Under the pieces are notes generated by a model. That model saw only the letters and a program-made list of their open reading frames with translations, was not told the origin of the DNA and did no database searches. A DNA stretch of 64,000 nucleotides from an uncultured Aquimarina sp. Its GTDB lineage: Bacteria; Bacteroidota; Bacteroidia; Flavobacteriales; Flavobacteriaceae. This document shows positions 33,174 through 43,418 of the stretch, one piece after another. The DNA lies in NCBI GenBank assembly GCA_947498595.1, contig CANMKX010000011.1, positions 1-64,000 on the forward strand, read 5' to 3'. How positions within the stretch are numbered: the first letter of the stretch is position 1; each line of letters begins with the position of its first letter. A program made the translations under genes and the position numbers.

Positions 33174-36005
33174 ATGGCAAAAAGTGAAGAATTTATAGAA
33201 GTATTAGGTGCCAGAGCACATAATCTTAAAAACATAGACGTTACTATTCCTAGAGATCAACTAGTCGTTATTACTGGGTTGTCGGGATCGGGTAAATCAT
33301 CTTTAGCTTTTGATACTATTTATGCTGAAGGACAACGTAGGTACATAGAAACTTTTTCTGCTTACGCGCGTCAATTTTTAGGAGGCTTAGAAAGACCTGA
33401 TGTTGATAAAATTGATGGATTGTCACCTGTAATTGCTATAGAACAGAAAACAACCAGTAAAAGCCCTCGTAGTACCGTTGGGACTATTACAGAGATTTAT
33501 GATTTTTTGAGATTATTATTTGCTCGTAATAGTGATGCTTACAGTTATAATACTAACGAAAAAATGGTTAGTTATAGCGATGCACAAATTAAAGATTTAA
33601 TACTTCAAGAATATAACGGAAAACGGATTAATGTATTAGCTCCAATTATACGATCAAGAAAAGGGCATTATCGCGAATTATTTGAACAAATTGCTAAGCA
33701 AGGTTTTGTAAAGGTTAGAGCAGATGGTGAAATAATTGATATTGTTAAAGGGTTAAAATTAGATCGATATAAAACACATGATATAGAGATTGTTATTGAC
33801 AGACTTAAAATATCTCCTGAAATAGCTGATGATAAACGGTTAAATGAAACCATAAACACAGCAATGTATCATGGAGATGATGTTTTAATGATTATTGATC
33901 AAGAAACAAAAGAAGCTAGGTTTTTTAGCCGTAATCTTATGTGTCCTAGTTCAGGAATATCGTATCCTAATCCAGAACCAAATAATTTTTCTTTTAATTC
34001 ACCCAAAGGGGCATGTCCTAAATGTAATGGGATTGGTAGAGTTCATGAAATCAACTTAAAAAAAGTAATTCCTGATGATTCCAAATCTATAAAAACTGGA
34101 GGGATCGAGCCTCATGGCCCACAAAAGAAAACTTGGATTTTTAAACAATTGGAGATTATAGCTACTAGATATAATTTTAAATTAAGCGATCCTATTAAGA
34201 AAATTCCTAAAGAAGCTATGGAAATTATTCTTCATGGTGGAAATGAGAAATTTACTGTTGACAGTAAGAGTTTAGGGGTAAAAAGAGAATACAAAATTGA
34301 TTTTGAAGGGGTACTTACCTTTATAGAAAACACATATAATAGTAATGATTCAACCTCATTACGCCGTTGGGCTAAAGAGTATATGGACGATGTAATTTGT
34401 CCAACTTGTGATGGTTCTCGCCTGCGAAAAGAATCTTTGTATTTTAAAGTAAATACAAAAAACATTGTTGAGCTTGCTAACATGGATATTAGTGAGCTGA
34501 CAGATTGGTTTACAGAATTACCTTCACATTTAAGTGAAAAACAATTAAAAATTGGAAGCGAAATTGTAAAAGAAATACGAACACGATTACAGTTTTTGCA
34601 TGATGTAGGACTTACCTATTTATCACTTAACAGAAGTAGTAAATCACTTTCTGGTGGAGAAGCACAACGAATTCGTTTAGCTACTCAAATAGGTTCTCAA
34701 TTAGTTGGAGTATTATACATACTTGATGAGCCTAGTATTGGTTTGCACCAACGAGATAATGAAAAACTAATTAATTCTTTAATACAACTTAGAGATATTG
34801 GTAATTCGGTTATTGTTGTGGAGCATGATAAGGATATGATAGAACGAGCAGACTATGTTATTGATATTGGACCAAAAGCTGGAAAATATGGAGGAGAAAT
34901 TATAAGTGAAGGATCTCCAAAAGATTTACATAAATTCAACACTTTAACTGCAGATTATATTTCTGGGAAAAAGAATATTGATATTCCTAAAAAACGCAGA
35001 AAAGGAAATGGTAAAAAGATTCAGTTAAAAGGTGCTACAGGAAATAATTTAAAAAATGTTTCTGTAGATTTCCCTTTAGGTAAAATGATTGCAGTTACGG
35101 GAGTTTCAGGAAGTGGTAAATCAACTTTAATTAATGAAACCTTATACCCTATTCTTAATGCTTATTATTTTAATGGCGTAAAAAAACCAATGCCCTACAA
35201 AAGTATCAAAGGTTTGGAACATGCAGATAAGGTAATTGATATCAATCAATCTCCTATTGGACGTACGCCTAGATCAAATCCTGCTACTTATACGGGGGTG
35301 TTTTCTGAAATAAGAAGTTTATTTGCTAAAACCCCTGAAGCGATGATCAGAGGATATAAACCTGGGCGTTTTAGTTTTAATGTAACAGGAGGGCGATGCG
35401 AAACATGTAAAGGTGGTGGTTTAAGAGTTATAGAAATGAACTTTTTACCAGACGTATATGTTGAATGCGAAACATGTCATGGAAAACGTTTTAATAGAGA
35501 AACTTTAGAAATTCGTTATAAAGGGAAATCAATTGCTGACACCTTAGATATGACGATTAATGAAGCAACAGATTTTTTTGAAAAAATACCGAAAATACAT
35601 AGAAAATTAAAAACAATAAAAGATGTTGGTTTAGGGTACATTACTTTAGGACAACAATCAACAACACTTTCTGGAGGAGAAGCACAACGAATTAAACTTG
35701 CCACAGAATTATCAAAAAGAGATACAGGAAATACTTTCTATATTCTTGATGAACCTACTACTGGGTTACATTTTGAAGATATCAGAGTTTTAATGGACGT
35801 ATTAAACAACTTAGTTGATAAAGGAAATACTGTATTAATTATAGAACATAATCTAGATGTAGTAAAAATGGCTGATTACATTATAGATATAGGCTATGAA
35901 GGAGGAAAAAATGGTGGTGAAGTGATTGCTAAAGGAACACCCGAAGAGGTTGCTAAGCAAACACAAAGTCACACGGCAAGATTCTTAACAAAAGAATTAC
36001 AATAA
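33174..36005 (+). CDS. uvrA: Excinuclease ABC subunit A
   Basis: The damage-recognition ATPase of nucleotide excision repair, 943 aa as usual. Two ABC modules: Walker A GLSGSGKSS near the N-terminus and GVSGSGKST in the second half, each with an LSGGEAQRI signature and an ILDEP Walker B. Zinc-binding cysteine pairs are visible in CPKCNG, CPTCDG, CETCKGGG and CETCHGKRF. The ATG at 33174 (MAKSEEF) is preferred over a TTG 15 nt upstream because the -7 box is only 20 nt away and family members start here. The LOG-family gene follows after 18 bp. Confidence 0.97.
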   Translation: MAKSEEFIEVLGARAHNLKNIDVTIPRDQLVVITGLSGSGKSSLAFDTIYAEGQRRYIETFSAYARQFLGGLERPDVDKIDGLSPVIAIEQKTTSKSPRSTVGTITEIYDFLRLLFARNSDAYSYNTNEKMVSYSDAQIKDLILQEYNGKRINVLAPIIRSRKGHYRELFEQIAKQGFVKVRADGEIIDIVKGLKLDRYKTHDIEIVIDRLKISPEIADDKRLNETINTAMYHGDDVLMIIDQETKEARFFSRNLMCPSSGISYPNPEPNNFSFNSPKGACPKCNGIGRVHEINLKKVIPDDSKSIKTGGIEPHGPQKKTWIFKQLEIIATRYNFKLSDPIKKIPKEAMEIILHGGNEKFTVDSKSLGVKREYKIDFEGVLTFIENTYNSNDSTSLRRWAKEYMDDVICPTCDGSRLRKESLYFKVNTKNIVELANMDISELTDWFTELPSHLSEKQLKIGSEIVKEIRTRLQFLHDVGLTYLSLNRSSKSLSGGEAQRIRLATQIGSQLVGVLYILDEPSIGLHQRDNEKLINSLIQLRDIGNSVIVVEHDKDMIERADYVIDIGPKAGKYGGEIISEGSPKDLHKFNTLTADYISGKKNIDIPKKRRKGNGKKIQLKGATGNNLKNVSVDFPLGKMIAVTGVSGSGKSTLINETLYPILNAYYFNGVKKPMPYKSIKGLEHADKVIDINQSPIGRTPRSNPATYTGVFSEIRSLFAKTPEAMIRGYKPGRFSFNVTGGRCETCKGGGLRVIEMNFLPDVYVECETCHGKRFNRETLEIRYKGKSIADTLDMTINEATDFFEKIPKIHRKLKTIKDVGLGYITLGQQSTTLSGGEAQRIKLATELSKRDTGNTFYILDEPTTGLHFEDIRVLMDVLNNLVDKGNTVLIIEHNLDVVKMADYIIDIGYEGGKNGGEVIAKGTPEEVAKQTQSHTARFLTKELQ

Positions 36006-36023
36006 TTTGAAAATACAAAACTA

Positions 36024-36713
36024 ATGAGAAAAGAACAACGACACAAAGGTTGGAATGAGATAAAAACAAACGATTCTTGGGCAATCTTCAAGATCATGGG
36101 AGAGTTTGTTAATGGATTTGAAAAAATGAGTAAAATTGGTCCTTGTGTATCCATATTTGGATCAGCAAGAACCAAAACTGATGATAAGTATTATCAATTA
36201 GCTGTAGATGTAGCAGAAAAAATTGTAGAGCATGGATATGGAGTAATAACTGGTGGTGGACCAGGGATTATGGAAGCTGGTAATAAAGGTGCCCATCTTG
36301 CAGGTGGTACTTCTGTAGGTTTAAATATTGAGCTTCCTTTTGAGCAACATGACAACCCATATATTGATAATGATAAGAGTTTAGACTTCGATTATTTCTT
36401 TGTTCGTAAAGTAATGTTCGTAAAGTATTCTCAAGGATTCGTAGTAATGCCTGGTGGTTTTGGTACGCTTGACGAATTATTTGAAGCGATCACATTAATT
36501 CAAACTAAAAAAATTGATAAATTTCCTATTATTTTAGTAGGTACTGATTTTTGGGGTGGACTTATGGATTGGGTTAAATCAACATTATTAGATAAATTCA
36601 ATAATATTAGTCCTGGAGACTTAGATCTAATACATTTAGTAGATACTCCAGACGAAATTATTACAATCTTAGACAAATTCTACGCAGAATATAATTTAAG
36701 TCCTAATTTCTAA
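36024..36713 (+). CDS. LOG-family (TIGR00730) nucleotide-processing protein, 229 aa
   Basis: A Rossmann-like protein with GSARTK, VITGGGPGIMEAGNKGA and the diagnostic MPGGFGTLDELFEA motif, whose PGGxGTxxE residues bind the nucleotide. The family hydrolyses nucleoside 5'-monophosphates such as cytokinin precursors (LOG) or related nucleotides. It lies 18 bp after uvrA and is probably co-transcribed; no repair function is implied. Confidence 0.85.
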   Translation: MRKEQRHKGWNEIKTNDSWAIFKIMGEFVNGFEKMSKIGPCVSIFGSARTKTDDKYYQLAVDVAEKIVEHGYGVITGGGPGIMEAGNKGAHLAGGTSVGLNIELPFEQHDNPYIDNDKSLDFDYFFVRKVMFVKYSQGFVVMPGGFGTLDELFEAITLIQTKKIDKFPIILVGTDFWGGLMDWVKSTLLDKFNNISPGDLDLIHLVDTPDEIITILDKFYAEYNLSPNF

Positions 36714-36743
36714 ACATTAGGAAAACTTCAATATGCTATAAAA

Positions 36744-37976
36744 ATGAAAAAAAGGGTCATACTAGGGATGTTGTTAATTGCGCAAACAACATTTTCGCAA
36801 CAAGTTGTAAAAACAATGTTTTATAATCTTCTAAATTATCCTTCGGCTCCGCCTGAAAATAGAGAAGATTATTTAGAAACAATTATCAATAGTTATGAAC
36901 CCGACATTTTTATGGTTTGCGAATTAGAAACCGCAGCTGGAGGTGAAGAAATACTTGATAGGTCTTTGAATAGAAATAGTGATCGTTATGAAAGTGCTCC
37001 TTTTTTGAGTAACTTTTCTAATTCTAGTGTTGAATTACAGCAATTATTATATTTCAATAAAGACAAATTTACTTTGATCCAAAGTCAAAGACTTATCAAT
37101 GATTTAAGAGATATTAACTGGTATACTCTAGAATTAAAAACAAGTAACCCTATACAGATTGAAATATTTGTTTGCCATCTTAAAGCAAGTCAAGGGACTA
37201 ACAATGAAAACAGACGCTTTAATATGGTCGAAGTTTTTCTTGATAATCAAATCAATTTAGATCCTGATGCTTATGTGTTATTTGCAGGGGATTTAAATTT
37301 ATATACTTCAAATGAGCCAGCATATAGAGCATTGATAGACGATAATAATTCAATTATCATGACAGACCCTATCGAAGCTTTAGGAGATTGGCATAATGAT
37401 CCAACTTTTGATGATATACATACACAAAGTACACGTTTAAGTAATGCTGATTTTGGCGATTTTGGAAGTGGCGGTGGATTAGATGATCGTTTTGACTTTA
37501 TTTTAATGTCCGAAAATTTGAGAAACGATAGTCGAATCTCGTATATTCCTAACACATATGTATCTTATGGAAACAATCAAAATTGTTACAATAAGAGAAT
37601 AGATGATGCTAGTTGTTCTGGGACCTTTAGTCAAGAATTAAGAGATGCACTCTATATGATGAGTGATCATTTACCTGTAGTAATGGAATTTCAAGCAGAA
37701 GAATTCACTTTAAATTCTGAAGAATTTGCGATTCAAAAATACAATATTTCGTTATCAAGTACCGTTGTTGAAGATCAGTTGCAAATAAATATAAATACTT
37801 CACAAAATATCCCTATTTTGTTTCAAGTTTATAATTCTTTAGGTCAAAAACTATTAACTTTTGAGTCAAATAGCCAAAAAGATATAACTGTTCCTATAGG
37901 TCATCTTGCTGATGGGTTATATTATATAAAAAATAATACTGGTACTAATAGCCTTAAATTTGTAAAACAACATTGA
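36744..37976 (+). CDS. Secreted endonuclease/exonuclease/phosphatase with T9SS tail, 410 aa
   Basis: The signal peptide (1-19, ending TFSQ) is followed by an EEP-fold domain: MFYNLLNYPS, ELETAAGGEE with the metal-binding Glu, FAGDLNLY with Asp/Asn, and MSDHLPVVMEF with the catalytic Asp-His near the end of the domain. The C-terminal 80 residues (VYNSLGQKLLTF, ADGLYYIK, KFVKQH) form a type A sorting domain, so the protein is exported by the type IX system and anchored or released at the surface. The likely substrate is extracellular DNA or a phosphodiester. Its stop overlaps the start of the next gene. Confidence 0.85.
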   Translation: MKKRVILGMLLIAQTTFSQQVVKTMFYNLLNYPSAPPENREDYLETIINSYEPDIFMVCELETAAGGEEILDRSLNRNSDRYESAPFLSNFSNSSVELQQLLYFNKDKFTLIQSQRLINDLRDINWYTLELKTSNPIQIEIFVCHLKASQGTNNENRRFNMVEVFLDNQINLDPDAYVLFAGDLNLYTSNEPAYRALIDDNNSIIMTDPIEALGDWHNDPTFDDIHTQSTRLSNADFGDFGSGGGLDDRFDFILMSENLRNDSRISYIPNTYVSYGNNQNCYNKRIDDASCSGTFSQELRDALYMMSDHLPVVMEFQAEEFTLNSEEFAIQKYNISLSSTVVEDQLQININTSQNIPILFQVYNSLGQKLLTFESNSQKDITVPIGHLADGLYYIKNNTGTNSLKFVKQH

Positions 37977-40795
37977 AAAAAATATTTATCCGCTGCATTC
38001 TTTTAACTTTATTAGTGAATTTCACAGGATTTGCTCAACATAAGATTACTATAAATGCTACATTAGATGTGCCGGATAAAAGTATTAATATTCATCAAAA
38101 TTTAGAATACTACAATACATCTAGCGATACCCTACATGAAATTTACCTTTTAGACTGGGCCAATAGTTTTAAAAACAAAGAAACTCCATTAGGCATACGC
38201 TTTGCTGAAGATTATAAAAGAAAATTTCAGTTTTCAAAAGTTGAAGATCGTGGGAATACTACATTATTCTCTATCAAAAACTTATCTCAAAAGGTCAATT
38301 ATGAGTATGTTGAAGATGATATTATTAAATTAAAATTGAGTACTCCCCTATTGCCTAATACTAATCGATCATTTGAATTAGATTACTTAGTTAAACTTCC
38401 TAATAGTAAATTTACGCGATATGGGTTTCATAAAAATGGCAATTTTAGTTTAAAATATTGGCACATTATACCTGCTCCTTATAACGAATCTTGGATTACG
38501 TACAGTAACAAGGCATTAAATGATCAATATTCACCATTGATAGATTATTCAATTGCTTTATCTATTCCTAAAAAATATACTGTTGCCTCAGCATTGAATC
38601 AATCAAAAGAGGCTTTTGAAGCTGATGACAGTGTTGAAAAAACACTTTATTTTAAAGGAAATCTACGCAACGGTGTTAAATTTTATTTAGAAAAAGAAAA
38701 TTCGTTTCATCAGTTTAAAATAGATAGTTTACTTCTTGTAAGTAATATAGATGATAATCAATTGATGCCAGAAATGAAGTCAATTGCGAATACTAGAATT
38801 TTAACTTTTTTAGAAAAAAGATTAGGTAAGTATCCTTTTGATAAGATCCTAACTTCTCAGAATGATTATAAAAGTAATCCCGTATATGGTTTAAATCAAT
38901 TACCCGATATCGTACGGCCTTTTCCTGATGGATTTCAATACGAAATAAAACAATTAAAAGCTATTACCGAAAGTTATTTAAGGTCCACTATGGTTATAAA
39001 CCCAAGAGATGACGCCTGGCTTAGAGATGCAATGCACATTTTCCTTATGATGGATTACACCAGTCAATACTATCCGGATACTAAACTTATTGGTAATCTT
39101 AGTAAAATAATAGGATTGAGATGGTTTCATGCTTCAGATTTAAAGTTTAATGATCAATATTATCAGGGATATAAAAATATGGTTAGACGTTTTATTGATC
39201 AACCATTGAAAACACCAGTAGATTCATTAATTAAATTCAATAAAAACATAGCAAACCCATATAAAGCCGGAATAGGTTTTAGGTATTTAGAAGATTATTT
39301 AGGTGATGATAATATTCTTGTAGAGAGTGTAGAAAAATTTTATAAAGAAAATGTTTTAAAAACTACAAGTTCCGAGGTATATAGAGAATTATTAGAATCG
39401 TTAACAGATAAGGATATTAGCTGGTTCTTTGAAGAATATGTAGGCAGTAATTCTCCTATGGATTTTAAAATAAAAAGAATCAAAAAACGAAAAGATTCTA
39501 TAGAGTTAACGATAAAAAATAAAGAAATCAATTCTATGCCTGCCTCTATTTACGCTTTTAGAGGTAAGGAATTAGCCTACAAAACTTGGGTAAACGATAT
39601 TCATGGTAGTAAAACTATCAAAGTACCAAATGATAATATTACCAACCTTGTTATTGATGCTGATCAAAAAATACCTGAGGTAAATCGAAGAAATAATCAT
39701 AAAAATGTTAGAGGCATATTAAATAAACCTATTCAATTCAGACTATTACAAGATGTAGAAGATCCTACTTATAGTCAAGTCTTCTTTACTCCTGAATTTG
39801 AATTTAATGTTTACGATGGATTAACCATTGGAACAAAATTGTATAATAAGACTGTAGTTCGTAAAAACTTAGATTATAGAATTGTGCCTAGTTATGGTTT
39901 TTTATCTAAAAGATTAATTGGCTCTGTAGCTGTAGGTTATAATCACGAAATTGCAGATCACGGATTATATAACATTAAGTACGGTGTTAGTGCAAGTATG
40001 TTTAGCTATGCTCCAGATTTGTTATTTAGGAGGTATTCTCCTTACGTTAATTTTTATTTTAGAAATAAAGATTTAAGAAACAATGAAAATGAACGATTAA
40101 CAATTAGAAATGTAAATGTATCTAGAGATCGTGATTTAATAAATCCTGTAACGACTCCAGATTACAACGTTTTTAATGTTAGATATCGTTATTCAAACCC
40201 AAACTTAATTAATTTATTCTCTTATAGTCTAGATTATCAGCTATCAAAGAATTTTAGTAAATTCTCTGCTGCACTACATTATAGAAAACTATTTTTAAAC
40301 AATCGTCAATTAAATTTAAGGTTCTTTGCAGGAAGCTTTCTTTTTAATGATACACAAAAAGATGGGGATTATTTTAGTTTCGCTTTGGATCGACCTACTG
40401 ATTATCTTTTTGATTATAATTATTTAGGACGTAGTGAAGAAACAGGTTTGACAAGTCAGCAAATTATTCTTGCTGAAGGAGGATTTAAATCTCAATTAAA
40501 ATATCCTTTTGCAAATCAATGGATCACAACTTTTAATGCTGAAACTAATATATGGAATTGGATATATGCATATGGAGATGTTGGTTTGGTAAAAAGTAGA
40601 GAACGAAGTGCAAAATTTGTATATGATGCAGGAGTTAGATTATCATTAGTTTCAGATTATTTTGAATTATTTTTTCCTGTAGTATCAAATAATGGTTGGG
40701 AGATTTCTGAGCCAAATTATAATGAAAAAATACGTTTTATTATAACATTAAACCCTCAAACATTGATTGGATTATTCACGCGAAGATGGTATTAG
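37973..40795 (+). CDS. M1-peptidase-like outer-membrane protein lacking HExxH, 940 aa
   Basis: The start is a TTG overlapping the preceding stop; it yields a good signal peptide (ending GFAQ). Residues 22-450 follow the M1 aminopeptidase layout: an N-terminal beta saddle, then the helical domain with EKRLGKYPFDK and NPVYGLNQL. Where the zinc motif HExxH is expected the sequence reads EIKQLKAIT (near 324), and where WxNEGFA is expected it reads DAWLRDAMH (about 347), so the zinc ligands are gone. About 620-940 looks like a beta-barrel ending on an aromatic residue (TRRWY). Probably a catalytically dead peptidase fused to an outer-membrane barrel; the role is unknown. Confidence 0.7.
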   Translation: MKKIFIRCILLTLLVNFTGFAQHKITINATLDVPDKSINIHQNLEYYNTSSDTLHEIYLLDWANSFKNKETPLGIRFAEDYKRKFQFSKVEDRGNTTLFSIKNLSQKVNYEYVEDDIIKLKLSTPLLPNTNRSFELDYLVKLPNSKFTRYGFHKNGNFSLKYWHIIPAPYNESWITYSNKALNDQYSPLIDYSIALSIPKKYTVASALNQSKEAFEADDSVEKTLYFKGNLRNGVKFYLEKENSFHQFKIDSLLLVSNIDDNQLMPEMKSIANTRILTFLEKRLGKYPFDKILTSQNDYKSNPVYGLNQLPDIVRPFPDGFQYEIKQLKAITESYLRSTMVINPRDDAWLRDAMHIFLMMDYTSQYYPDTKLIGNLSKIIGLRWFHASDLKFNDQYYQGYKNMVRRFIDQPLKTPVDSLIKFNKNIANPYKAGIGFRYLEDYLGDDNILVESVEKFYKENVLKTTSSEVYRELLESLTDKDISWFFEEYVGSNSPMDFKIKRIKKRKDSIELTIKNKEINSMPASIYAFRGKELAYKTWVNDIHGSKTIKVPNDNITNLVIDADQKIPEVNRRNNHKNVRGILNKPIQFRLLQDVEDPTYSQVFFTPEFEFNVYDGLTIGTKLYNKTVVRKNLDYRIVPSYGFLSKRLIGSVAVGYNHEIADHGLYNIKYGVSASMFSYAPDLLFRRYSPYVNFYFRNKDLRNNENERLTIRNVNVSRDRDLINPVTTPDYNVFNVRYRYSNPNLINLFSYSLDYQLSKNFSKFSAALHYRKLFLNNRQLNLRFFAGSFLFNDTQKDGDYFSFALDRPTDYLFDYNYLGRSEETGLTSQQIILAEGGFKSQLKYPFANQWITTFNAETNIWNWIYAYGDVGLVKSRERSAKFVYDAGVRLSLVSDYFELFFPVVSNNGWEISEPNYNEKIRFIITLNPQTLIGLFTRRWY

Positions 40796-40918
40796 AAATA
40801 TGCCTGTCTCATTTTAATAAATCATTAAGAGATTTTTAATTTATTAAAAAATATTCATTTTTTATCGACAAAAAACACATTTCAATATCATATTGTCAGT
40901 ATATTTAAGATTTATTGA

Positions 40919-40950
40919 ATTGCATATAATTTAGATTTTTACTAAATTTG
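40919..40950 (+). promoter_or_regulatory. Promoter of the E1 fusion gene
   Basis: ATTG (40919-40922), 20 nt, TAAATTTG (40943-40950), a perfect TAnnTTTG box, 22 nt before the ATG. Confidence 0.6.
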
Positions 40951-40972
40951 TTCACCGTTAAAACTTAAATAT

Positions 40973-43390
40973 ATGCAATCTGAAACTATAACAAGTCCTA
41001 ATATTTCATTCGATGATTATAAAAATCAAATACTTAGCGATTATAAAATCGCAGTTTTAAGTAGAGAATGTAGTTTATTAGGTCGACGTGAAGTTCTTAC
41101 TGGTAAATCAAAGTTTGGAATTTTTGGAGGAGGAAAAGAATTACCACAATTGGCTATGGCCAGAGTTTTTAAAAACGGAGATTTTAGATCCGGTTATTAT
41201 CGCGATCAAACTTTCATGATGGCGATAAATCAATATACTCCAGAACAATTCTTTGCTGGATTATATGCACATACTGATATCAATAAAGAACCTTTTAGTG
41301 CTGGAAGACAAATGGGAGGTCATTTTTCTACTCATAGTTTAAATGAAGATGGTTCTTGGAAAAAATTAACTTCTCAGAAAAACTCAAGTGCTGATATTTC
41401 TCCTACAGCAGGTCAAATGCCTCGTTTACTTGGATTGGCTCAAGCTTCTAAAGTATTTCGTAACGAAGGAAGTGTAAAAGAAGGATATACTGATTTTTCT
41501 ATTAATGGAGATGAAGTCGCTTGGGGTACTATTGGTAATGCTAGTACTAGTGAAGGTTTATTTTGGGAAACTATTAATGCTGCTGGTGTTTTACAGGTTC
41601 CAATGGTAATAAGTATTTGGGATGATGAATATGGAATTTCTGTACATGCTAAACATCAAACGACTAAAGAAGATATTTCTACTATATTAGAAGGATTTCG
41701 TAGAAACGAAAAAGAAAATGGTTATGAGATAATAAAAGTTAATGGATGGGATTATCCTGCTTTAATTGATGCTTATGAAACAGCTGAAAAAGTCGCTAGA
41801 GATGAGCATGTCCCTGTGATTGTCCATGTAAAAGAGCTTACACAACCTCAAGGGCACTCAACTTCTGGTTCTCATGAACGTTATAAAAGTGAAGAACGCC
41901 TAGCTTGGGAGAAAGAATTTGATTGTAACAGTAAGTTTAGAACTTGGATTATTGAGCATAATATTGCTTCTCAAGAGGAACTTATTGCGATTGAAAAAGA
42001 AACAAAAAAGATAGTTCGTAAAGGAAAAACAACTTCTTGGAATGCATATTTATCTGAAATTGTAGCTGAGCAAAAAGAAGCCATTCAATTATTGAAAAAT
42101 GTTGAAGCAACCAGTAGTAATAAAAACTTTATATCTCCTCTCATTAGCACTTTAGCTTCTAAGGATGAACCTATCCGAAGAGATATTCTTGAAGCAACTC
42201 GTAGAACATTACGTTACTTAACGAAAGAAAAATCTACTGAGAAAAAAGCACTTCAAAACTGGGTGAATGCTTATTTTGAAAAAATTCAACCGAAATATAG
42301 TGCTCATTTATACAATGATTATGATACTAAAGTAACTACAATAAAAGAGGTTAAACCTTCATACGACGATAACTCTGAAACTGTTGATGCTAGGGTAATT
42401 ATACGTGATAATTTTGAAAAAATATTTAATCGTGTTCCTGAATCATTAATCTTTGGAGAAGATAGTGGTAAAATTGGTGATGTAAATCAAGGGCTAGAAG
42501 GTTTACAAGATAAATTTGGTGAGATTAGAGTTTCGGATGCCGGAATTAGAGAAGCTACTATTATTGGACAAGGTATTGGGATGGCAATGCGTGGTCTTCG
42601 CCCAATAGCAGAAATACAATATTTAGATTACATATTGTATTGTGTGCAAGGATTAAGTGATGATTTAGCTACACTACGTTATAGAACGTTAGCGAAACAA
42701 AAAGCTCCTTTAATTATAAGAACTCGTGGGCATCGTCTAGAGGGTATCTGGCATTCTGGTTCTCAAATGGGTGGACTTATTCATTTACTTAGAGGTATCC
42801 ATTTATTAGTTCCTAGAAATATGACTAAGGCTGCTGGTTTTTATAATACTTTACTAGATAGTGATGAGCCAGCTATTGTAGTTGAATGTTTAAATGGATA
42901 TCGTTTAAAAGAAAAAATGCCTGTCAATCTTGAGGAAATTCGTACTCCAATTGGTGTCGTTGAAACTGTTAAAGAAGGTACTGATATTACAATCGTTTCT
43001 TATGGTTCTACTCTTAGAATTGTTGAACAAGCTGCAAAAGAATTATTAACTGTGGGGATTAGTGCTGAAGTTATTGATGCTCAGTCTTTACTTCCATTTG
43101 ATATTAATCATGATACTGTAAAAAGTATTGCAAAAACAAATCGCTTACTAGTTGTTGATGAAGATGTTCCTGGTGGAGCTACTGGATACATAATGCATAA
43201 ATTATTGGATGAACAAAATGCTTATAAACACCTTGATAGTGAACCACAAACATTATCTGCAAAAGCACACCGTCCTGCATTTGGAACTGATGGAGATTAT
43301 TTTAGTAAACCATCAACAGAAGATGTTTTCGAAAAAGTATATGAAATTATGAATGAAGTAAATCCAACTCAATTCCCAGAATTGAGATAG
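40973..43390 (+). CDS. 2-oxoacid dehydrogenase E1, fused alpha and beta subunits, 805 aa
   Basis: The TPP-dependent first enzyme of a branched-chain or related 2-oxoacid dehydrogenase complex. The alpha half (about 1-400) holds GRQMGGHFSTH and the TPP motif GDEVAWGTIGNAS; the beta half (about 450-800) holds FGEDSGKIGDVNQGLEG, IIGQGIGMAMRGLRP and QYLDYILY. The fusion of both halves is common in Bacteroidota. E2 and E3 genes are not in this window. It has its own promoter and a palindromic terminator immediately downstream. Strong coding signals throughout, no sign of damage. Confidence 0.9.
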   Translation: MQSETITSPNISFDDYKNQILSDYKIAVLSRECSLLGRREVLTGKSKFGIFGGGKELPQLAMARVFKNGDFRSGYYRDQTFMMAINQYTPEQFFAGLYAHTDINKEPFSAGRQMGGHFSTHSLNEDGSWKKLTSQKNSSADISPTAGQMPRLLGLAQASKVFRNEGSVKEGYTDFSINGDEVAWGTIGNASTSEGLFWETINAAGVLQVPMVISIWDDEYGISVHAKHQTTKEDISTILEGFRRNEKENGYEIIKVNGWDYPALIDAYETAEKVARDEHVPVIVHVKELTQPQGHSTSGSHERYKSEERLAWEKEFDCNSKFRTWIIEHNIASQEELIAIEKETKKIVRKGKTTSWNAYLSEIVAEQKEAIQLLKNVEATSSNKNFISPLISTLASKDEPIRRDILEATRRTLRYLTKEKSTEKKALQNWVNAYFEKIQPKYSAHLYNDYDTKVTTIKEVKPSYDDNSETVDARVIIRDNFEKIFNRVPESLIFGEDSGKIGDVNQGLEGLQDKFGEIRVSDAGIREATIIGQGIGMAMRGLRPIAEIQYLDYILYCVQGLSDDLATLRYRTLAKQKAPLIIRTRGHRLEGIWHSGSQMGGLIHLLRGIHLLVPRNMTKAAGFYNTLLDSDEPAIVVECLNGYRLKEKMPVNLEEIRTPIGVVETVKEGTDITIVSYGSTLRIVEQAAKELLTVGISAEVIDAQSLLPFDINHDTVKSIAKTNRLLVVDEDVPGGATGYIMHKLLDEQNAYKHLDSEPQTLSAKAHRPAFGTDGDYFSKPSTEDVFEKVYEIMNEVNPTQFPELR

Positions 43391-43418
43391 ACTTACTTTA
43401 TCTTATAAAATATTAATT

